Assembly: GCA_900552285.1 (NCBI GenBank)
Contig: URYV01000041.1
Location: forward strand, 1-11,175
Reading direction: 5' to 3'
Source of the DNA: an uncultured Oscillospiraceae bacterium
Lineage (GTDB): Bacteria; Bacillota; Clostridia; Oscillospirales; Acutalibacteraceae
Length of the DNA: 11,175 bases
This document shows, piece after piece, positions 7,084 to 11,175 of this stretch. The translations under genes and the position numbers were made by a program. The notes beneath the pieces are model-generated. The model ran no database searches, was not told where the DNA came from, and was given only the letters and a program-made list of their open reading frames with translations. The stretch's first letter is position 1, and every line of letters starts with the position of its first letter.

Positions 7084-8198
7084 TTAACATTCTCCTTTTT
7101 CAAAATATTCTGAAATTTCGGTCATACGGCGCGACTGCTTCACGCCGAAAGGACATCGGCGGTCGCAATGGCCGCAGCCGACGCAGCTTTTTGCGTTTAT
7201 TTTCAGTTTGCCGTAATGGTCGTGAGCCATTTTGTCCCCCGCAAGGGAAAGGTCGTAATATTTATTGATAAGACCGATGTCAAGCCCTGCGGGACAGGGC
7301 AGGCAATGATTGCAGTAGACGCAATGCCCGAGCGCCGCCGCGGGGGTAAATCGGCCGATAATCGAATAATCGGTGTCACTTTCCGCAGCCGACGAAAATT
7401 CAAGCAGCTCGTCAAGGTCGGCCATACTGCGCACGCCGGGCACGACGGTCATAACGGCGGGACGGTCGAGAGCATATTGTATACATTGGTTCTTGGTCAT
7501 TTCAACGCCGAAGGGAGACGTCTTTTCCGACAGCAGCTGACCTCTCCGTGGAAGGGCTTCATGACCGAAATTCCGACGCCCTGCGCCTCGCAAAGACGGA
7601 AAAGCTCGGCACGCTCGGCGGTGCTTCCGATACCGTATTCGTCGCCTTTTTCAAGGTCGTATGCGGGATTTACCGAAAACATCATCATGTCGGCAAAGCC
7701 GCTTTCTATAAGCTTTTTCGCCACCGAGGGGGTGTGGGAAGAAAAGCCGAGATGTCGGACAATTCCCTTTTCCTTAAGCGAACGGACAAAATCGGTTATA
7801 CCGCTTGAATTTAGGTCGTCGATGTCGCCCTCGCTGTCCACGCAATGCAGAAATCCGAAGTCGACATAGTCGGTTTTAAGAGTTTCAAGCTCCCATTCAA
7901 AGGTCTTTTGAACCTCGGACAGCTTTCTTGACCAGCCGTATTCGCCCTTGTCATTATAAACGGTGCCGAAATGGAGTTGAAAATAAATTTTGTCCCGACA
8001 GTCGGCGACAGCCTTTCCGAAGGGCTCGTAAACCGAGGCTCCCCCCGCGCAAAGGTCAAAGAAGTTTATACCGTTTTGCACGGCCTTTTTTATGACCGCC
8101 TCGATTTCCTCCGGCGGGGCCGACTGCATTCCGCCCATGCCGAGTCCGAGGGTGCTTATGCGTTCCTCACCCTTTTTTAGTTTTCGGTATTCAATCAT
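7084..8198 (-). pseudogene. Ferredoxin-tailed aldo/keto reductase, interrupted by a frameshift
   Basis: The N-terminal part (8198 to ~7545) and C-terminal part (~7545 to 7084) are in different frames but join into one conserved protein of about 370 residues. The junction falls at MKPFHG (residue 218) where the code reads GGAGAGGT; removing two bases gives MKPFHGGQLLSEK, the expected family sequence. Asp48, Tyr57 and His118 of the AKR tetrad are present, but the position aligned with the catalytic Lys (QLHFG) carries His76. The C-terminus has two Fe-S Cys sets: C292-x2-C-x2-C-x2-C301-P and C338-x2-C-x2-C-x3-C348-P. Its ATG overlaps the stop of the upstream AKR gene by 4 bases (ATGA). It could be a real pseudogene, an assembly error or a recoded gene; both halves look well conserved, so the damage, if real, is recent. 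Confidence 0.8.
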
Positions 8199-9313
8199 CG
8201 CTTTTCAAACTCCTGTGCAACCTCTTTGAGAAGCTTTCTTATTTCAAGGTGCTGGGGACATGACTTTTCGCATTTTCCGCAGCCGATACAGTCGGAGGCC
8301 TTTCCGTTATATTTGGTGTATGCCGCGTTATAGTAATAATCGGCGTTCCAATCCTTGTATATTCTCTTGGAATTGAGACATGAGAAAAGGTCGGGAATAA
8401 GAATTTTTTTGGGACATCCGTCGGTGCAATAATGGCAGGCGGTGCAGGGAATCATGTGCTTTGATTTGAAGATTTCGCAAACTCTTTTGACGGCGGCGCT
8501 TTCCCGCTCGTCGAGAGGCTTAAACTCCTTCATATAGGAAAGATTGTCGCGCAGCTGCTCGAGATTGCTCATACCCGAAAGCACGCAGAGCATACCGTCA
8601 AATCCCGCAGCAAAGCGGATGGCATAGCTTGCGGGGATGCCGCCGTGAAGGTCGTCCAGCACCTTTTTCGCGTCCTCGGGGAGATTGGCAAGATAGCCGC
8701 CTCTCACCGGCTCCATGACCACAACGGGTTTTCCGTGCTTTCTGCAGACCTCATAGCACTTTCTCGACTCGACGCCCGCGTCCTCATAGTCCACATAGTT
8801 AAACTGAATCTGAACCACCTCAAGCTCGGGATACTCGGTGAGAATTTGCTCAAGCACCTCGGCCTTGTCGTGGAAGGAAAGACCCACATGCTTTATCTTG
8901 CCCTCGGCCTTCAGCTCAAAGGCCTGCTCATAGGCGCGGCATTTTTTATATTTTTCGAAAAGCTCCTTGGTCTGAGCATGGAGAAGATAAATGTCGAAAT
9001 AATCCACTCCGCAGGATTCAAGCTGCTTTTCAAAAAGCGGCCGAACCTCCTCCTCGGTTTTGAAAAGGTCGTTCGAGAGCTTGTCAACACGAACAAAATC
9101 CTCGCGTTTATAGCGTTTTGAAACACATTCTCTGATTGCCGTTTTGCTTTTTCCGCCGAGATAAACCCTTGCGGTGTCGAAATAGTTAAAGCCCTCGGCC
9201 ATGAATATGTCAACCATTTCCTGAAACTGTTCAAGGTCGACCTCGTCGCCCTTCATGGGAAGCCTCATACATCCGAATCCGAAATTTTTCTTTACGTTTT
9301 CAAACCCTTTCAT
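8195..9313 (-). CDS. Ferredoxin-tailed aldo/keto reductase
   Basis: 372 residues from the ATG at 9313, 8 bases after AAAGGA; the ATG at 9322 abuts that site and is rejected. An NAD(P)H-type (beta/alpha)8 aldo/keto reductase with the tetrad Asp46, Tyr51 (FDTARVY), Lys78 (VDKLS) and His112 (YLLH). Past the barrel there is a two-cluster ferredoxin-like tail: C290-x2-C-x2-C-x3-C300-P and C342-x2-C-x2-C-x3-C352-P, each enough for one [4Fe-4S] cluster. This matches the predicted Fe-S oxidoreductases of the AKR superfamily (COG1453-like). It is cytoplasmic, with no signal peptide. First gene of an operon with the second AKR (4-base overlap) and the ECF S component; electrons could pass between the carbonyl site and ferredoxin. 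The substrate is unknown. Confidence 0.92.
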   Translation of the reverse strand: MKGFENVKKNFGFGCMRLPMKGDEVDLEQFQEMVDIFMAEGFNYFDTARVYLGGKSKTAIRECVSKRYKREDFVRVDKLSNDLFKTEEEVRPLFEKQLESCGVDYFDIYLLHAQTKELFEKYKKCRAYEQAFELKAEGKIKHVGLSFHDKAEVLEQILTEYPELEVVQIQFNYVDYEDAGVESRKCYEVCRKHGKPVVVMEPVRGGYLANLPEDAKKVLDDLHGGIPASYAIRFAAGFDGMLCVLSGMSNLEQLRDNLSYMKEFKPLDERESAAVKRVCEIFKSKHMIPCTACHYCTDGCPKKILIPDLFSCLNSKRIYKDWNADYYYNAAYTKYNGKASDCIGCGKCEKSCPQHLEIRKLLKEVAQEFEKR

Positions 9314-9346
9314 ACATTGCATCCTTTCTTATATTATCAAAGATCG

Positions 9347-9374
9347 GCCTGCAAACGGAAAACCGTCGGCAGGC
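9347..9374. other. Hairpin in the 5' leader of the AKR operon
   Basis: GCCTGC (9347-9352) pairs with GCAGGC (9369-9374), and inside it ACGG (9355-9358) pairs with CCGT (9363-9366) around an AAAA (plus strand) loop, with a 2+2 internal loop. It lies 34 bases before the start codon in a leader of about 140 bases. A second, A/T-rich hairpin (9389-9395 with 9405-9411) precedes it in the transcript and runs into T residues on the minus strand. They may affect mRNA stability or act as weak attenuation; no known riboswitch is recognised. Confidence 0.45.
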
Positions 9375-9458
9375 GGTAAAGAAGCGAAAAAAGACACAGG
9401 CAAAGTCTTTTCCGCCGCCCGCTCATCTTTTTGAAAGTATAAGCGGCTTTACGGGTAT

Positions 9459-9488
9459 ATTATATACCTAAAGCTGACTTTAGGTCAA
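9459..9488 (-). promoter_or_regulatory. MerR/NmlR-like promoter of the AKR-AKR-ECF operon
   Basis: On the minus strand, TTGACC (9488-9483) and TATAAT (9464-9459) have an 18-bp spacer. The spacer carries the dyad ACCTAAAG-CTGA-CTTTAGGT (9466-9485, 8-bp perfect arms). Dyads of this kind between -35 and -10 of a lengthened promoter are the hallmark of MerR-family regulation, and CTTAAAG-type arms are known for the aldehyde-responsive AdhR/NmlR group. Its arms differ from the dyad at 3840-3857, so a different MerR protein, outside the window, is likelier. A second palindrome, GGTATAT-T-ATATACC (9454-9468), overlaps the -10. Confidence 0.72.
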
Positions 9489-9600
9489 GGAGTCTTTTTG
9501 ATTTTTTCAAACAAAAAGACCGAGAACTTCGGCTGAGTGTTCATAAGGAAGTATTGGTTTCTCGCATAAAAATCCTCTCAAGACGACCGCTTTGCACCGT
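9485..9600. repeat. Possible dispersed intergenic element with terminal hairpin (uncertain)
   Basis: Upstream of the AKR promoter. The stretch contains a 9-bp perfect inverted repeat (9492-9500 with 9512-9520). On the minus strand several overlapping frames are open, including a 19-codon frame (9544-9485) giving MNTQPKFSVFLFEKIKKTP, and an 8-codon frame (9567-9541, MRETNTSL) preceded by GAGAGG. That peptide resembles short hypothetical proteins I associate with gut Clostridia, which would fit a repeated non-coding element mis-called as genes. This is from memory and unverified; boundaries are approximate. From 9600 to 9683 I see nothing beyond a short A/T-rich inverted repeat (9606-9611 with 9621-9626). 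Confidence 0.35.
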
Positions 9601-9683
9601 TTTTCAAATTCGGTACGAAAGAATTTTAAGCTTAGAAACTGCAACGCACTTCAAAATGATATATTTTTGATAAAAGAAAAGGC

Positions 9684-9722
9684 AAATCCCACAGATAATG
9701 CCGGCGCATATCTGTGGGATTT
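9684..9722 (-). terminator. Terminator of the coiled-coil gene
   Basis: A 14-bp perfect stem (9684-9697 with 9709-9722) plus an inner TGC/GCA closing. On the minus strand the stem is followed by GCC and then TTTTCTTTT, a plausible terminator about 80 bases after the coiled-coil gene. The 80 bases between hold nothing I recognise. On the plus strand no T run follows. Confidence 0.75.
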
Positions 9723-9803
9723 AACGCATTCGTTGTGCAAAAAGATGTTATTTTGAAGCAAAACTGCCTTATTAACGCTCAGCCTTGTCCTCGGTCGTGC
9801 ATT

Positions 9804-10214
9804 TTATGTGTGAGATGTGATAAATTCCTTGAACTGCGCCGTAAAGCTCTCCAGCTTGTCCTGAGCGGCGGCGTCGGCCTTGGCAAGGATTTCGCCGGCG
9901 CTTATTTCGGCCGAGTGAACGATTTCGTCGGCACGGCGGTTTGCGTCCTCTATTATGCTGTCGGCCTCGGCCTCACGGTCGCGCAGGCTTTCAAGATACT
10001 GTTCGGCGGCGCGGTCGGCGTCCTCAAAAATCCCGTTGAGCTTGAGCGCGGCTTCGGCAAGCGTTCCGCAGCTTGACAGGGTGACCTCCCTATCCTCAAG
10101 CTTTTGCTTTGCGTCGGCAAGCTCCTCCTCAAGGCGTTCTATCTTTTTACCCTGAGCGGCTACAAGCTCGCAAAGCTCGGCTTTTCCGAGTCTTTTAAGC
10201 TCCTTTTCGGTCAT
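9804..10214 (-). CDS. Small coiled-coil protein of unknown function
   Basis: 136 residues, highly charged and without signal peptide or membrane helix. An N-terminal helical start (TEKELKRLGKAELCELVAAQ) leads into a heptad-rich region, GKKIERLEEELADAKQKLED (about 22-41). A middle segment with AEAALKLNGIFEDADRAAEQ (about 53-72) follows, then a long alanine/glutamate helix (ADSIIEDANRRADEIVHSAE and beyond, 78-125). The repeated A-x3-A-x2-I pattern recalls DivIVA C-terminal or ATP-synthase b-type stalks, but no membrane-binding N-terminus is present. I know similar proteins as uncharacterised genes in Clostridia; a scaffold or tether role is speculation. It has its own promoter facing away from the LytTR regulator, and its own terminator. 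GAGGGA lies upstream of the ATG at 10214. Confidence 0.8.
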   Translation of the reverse strand: MTEKELKRLGKAELCELVAAQGKKIERLEEELADAKQKLEDREVTLSSCGTLAEAALKLNGIFEDADRAAEQYLESLRDREAEADSIIEDANRRADEIVHSAEISAGEILAKADAAAQDKLESFTAQFKEFITSHT

Positions 10215-10257
10215 GCCTTTCCCTCTTTTCGGTTGTTTTTGTTTTCTTTTCTTCTCA

Positions 10258-10286
10258 ATTTTAACATATAATTTTCCTTCTGTAAA
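10258..10286 (-). promoter_or_regulatory. Promoter of the coiled-coil gene
   Basis: On the minus strand, TTTACA (10286-10281) and TAAAAT (10263-10258) with a 17-bp spacer. The predicted start is near 10251, giving a leader of about 37 bases. Confidence 0.6.
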
Positions 10287-10319
10287 CAGCTTTTTTCACC
10301 GCCGTCTGCACATTTTGAC

Positions 10320-10348
10320 TTGCGGGAAAATAAAAGCTGTGATAAAAT
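10320..10348 (+). promoter_or_regulatory. Likely promoter of the LytTR regulator gene
   Basis: TAAAAT (10343-10348) preceded by TGA forms an extended -10; a weak TTGCGG (10320-10325) lies 17 bp upstream. A better -35 (TTGACT, 10315-10320) is 22 bp away, too far for normal sigma-A use. The start codon is only about 20 bases downstream of the predicted transcription start. Confidence 0.5.
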
Positions 10349-10374
10349 CAGTTTTGAATAAGGGGGGATACGCT

Positions 10375-11085
10375 TTGAAAATTGCCGTTGTTGACGACGA
10401 CCGCTCGGCCTTTGAGCTGCTTAAAACACAAATTTCACAGCTGCTTACCGACAGGACGGACATTGTGTGGTTTTCTTCCGGTGAGGAATTTTTGCGCTGT
10501 GCCGACAGCCGAAATTTCGACCTTATTATTCTCGACATTTTTATGGATCGGCTGACCGGCATGGAGGTCGCAAAAGAAATTCGCAAAAACGACGGCGAAA
10601 TATGCATCGTTTTCTGCACCTCAAGCAATGATTTTGCAAGCGAAAGCTATGAAGTCGGCGCCTCCTACTATCTCCGCAAGCCGTGGGACCCGGCTCGCCT
10701 TAAGGCCATGTTCGACCGACTTGATTTGAACCGCCTTGAGCTGTCCCGAGCCGTTCGCCTTCCCGACGGCAGGAAAGCTGCGCTGTGCGACATAATATCC
10801 GCCGACTGTTCCTCTCATTTCGTAACGCTCCATTGCAAGGAGGGAGGGGAGATCCGCCTTCGCGCCTCCTTTTCGGAAATTACCGAGCTTTTATGCTGCC
10901 ATTCGCGGTTTTTCAGCCCCGGAAGAGGGCTTATAATAAACCTTGGCGAGGTGACCGCCAAAAGAAACGACACCTTTGTCATGTCCGACGGGCAGATAGT
11001 CCCCATAAGCCGACGGCGTGCAAGAGAGGCGCTGGAGGCCTATTCCTCGTTTAAATTCGATGCAATGAGAAAGGACGGCGAATGA
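10375..11085 (+). CDS. LytTR-family response regulator (AgrA/VirR type)
   Basis: 236 residues starting at a TTG, 7 bases after AGGGGGG (10361-10367); the open frame extends upstream but the receiver fold begins exactly here (LKIAVVDDDRSAF). The REC domain spans 1-120: acidic pocket Asp7-Asp9, phosphoacceptor Asp54 (IILDIF), Thr/Ser near 82-84, and Lys102 in RKPW. Residues ~133-230 form a LytTR DNA-binding domain: DIISADCSSHFVTLHC, LRASFSEITELL, FFSPGRGLIINLGEV and VPISRRRAREA are the typical strands and final helix. Such regulators bind paired direct repeats upstream of virulence, bacteriocin or quorum genes. The next gene starts 1 base after the stop and is probably the cognate sensor kinase. 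No AgrB/AgrD genes are in the window. Confidence 0.93.
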   Translation: MKIAVVDDDRSAFELLKTQISQLLTDRTDIVWFSSGEEFLRCADSRNFDLIILDIFMDRLTGMEVAKEIRKNDGEICIVFCTSSNDFASESYEVGASYYLRKPWDPARLKAMFDRLDLNRLELSRAVRLPDGRKAALCDIISADCSSHFVTLHCKEGGEIRLRASFSEITELLCCHSRFFSPGRGLIINLGEVTAKRNDTFVMSDGQIVPISRRRAREALEAYSSFKFDAMRKDGE

Positions 11086-11086
11086 C

Positions 11087-11175
11087 ATGGAAAGCACCCT
11101 CGGAATGTGTGAAATTGCTCTGTATTCGCTGCTTAATTTTGTTCCCTTTCTCGTCATTGCCCTCTACCCCTTCAG
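11087..11175 (+). CDS. 5' end of a membrane protein, probably a GHKL sensor kinase (partial)
   Basis: From the ATG at 11087, 29 complete codons give MESTLGMCEIALYSLLNFVP and FLVIALYPF, the first transmembrane helix of a membrane protein cut by the window edge. AAGGA lies about 11 bases upstream, within the end of the response regulator gene. An alternative ATG at 11082, overlapping the stop as ATGA, gives a less membrane-like frame. An AgrC/GHKL histidine kinase is expected from the position after a LytTR regulator, but no kinase motif is visible. Confidence 0.65.
   Translation, partial: MESTLGMCEIALYSLLNFVPFLVIALYPF

Noticed and set aside
7542..7593. A separate gene start for the C-terminal half of the second AKR
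   Set aside because: The first residues of that frame before GQLLSEK are out-of-frame translation of the reductase; the half-protein would start inside the barrel, so a broken single gene is the better reading.
7168..7869. Plus-strand open frame of 233 codons
   Set aside because: Antisense to the frameshifted aldo/keto reductase; no domain and no ribosome binding site.
9541..9567. Leader peptide MRETNTSL for the AKR operon
   Set aside because: It lies upstream of the predicted operon promoter, so it would not be on the operon mRNA. Its ribosome binding site is modest, and neighbouring frames are equally open.
10213..10374. N-terminal extension of the LytTR regulator
   Set aside because: The extension crosses the promoter region and adds residues before a receiver domain that already starts correctly at the TTG with AGGGGGG upstream.

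Overview
The window looks like chromosomal DNA of a gut-type Clostridia (Oscillospiraceae/Ruminococcaceae-like). The grounds are roughly balanced GC, strong AGGAG-type ribosome binding sites, several TTG starts, a cysteine-rich wall-anchored surface protein, and the gene families present (MerR-GyrI regulator, ferredoxin-tailed aldo/keto reductases, ECF S component, LytTR regulator). No tRNA, rRNA, CRISPR array, transposase or phage gene was recognised. Taxonomy is inferred from gene style only.

Layout. (1) 1-570: the last ~30 codons of a PucR/CdaR-type regulator, then a small orphan P-loop protein and a strong hairpin terminator. No stop codon separates the two coding regions as written. (2) 588-3773, minus: a 1061-residue secreted, probably sortase-anchored surface protein with a beta-helix-like region, Ig-like modules and Cys-rich repeats. 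(3) 3892-4689, plus: a MerR regulator with a GyrI-like ligand domain, divergent from the surface gene. The shared intergenic region holds a MerR-type promoter with a 19-bp spacer filled by a perfect dyad and directed at the surface gene. The same dyad covers the start of the merR transcript. (4) 4757-6434, plus: an MFS exporter with its own promoter, and an overlapping ProX-type Ala-tRNA(Pro) deacylase, ending at a bidirectional terminator. (5) 9313-6504, minus: a three-gene operon of two Fe-S aldo/keto reductases (the second frameshifted) and an ECF transporter S component. It is driven by a second MerR/NmlR-like dyad promoter. (6) 9489-9803: a non-coding stretch with a possible dispersed intergenic element and a terminator. 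(7) 10214-9804, minus: a small coiled-coil protein, divergent from (8) a LytTR response regulator (10375-11085) followed by the first codons of a membrane protein, probably its sensor kinase.

How the parts may work together. The most interesting unit is the MerR/surface-protein pair: the operator sits where a MerR protein would untwist the surface gene's promoter and could at the same time limit its own synthesis. The AKR-AKR-ECF operon looks like an inducible redox unit coupled to uptake of a small molecule, but its substrate cannot be read from sequence. Two reading-frame interruptions (near 75-80 and 7541-7547) each lie in otherwise intact genes and could be assembly errors, recent mutations or real recoding.
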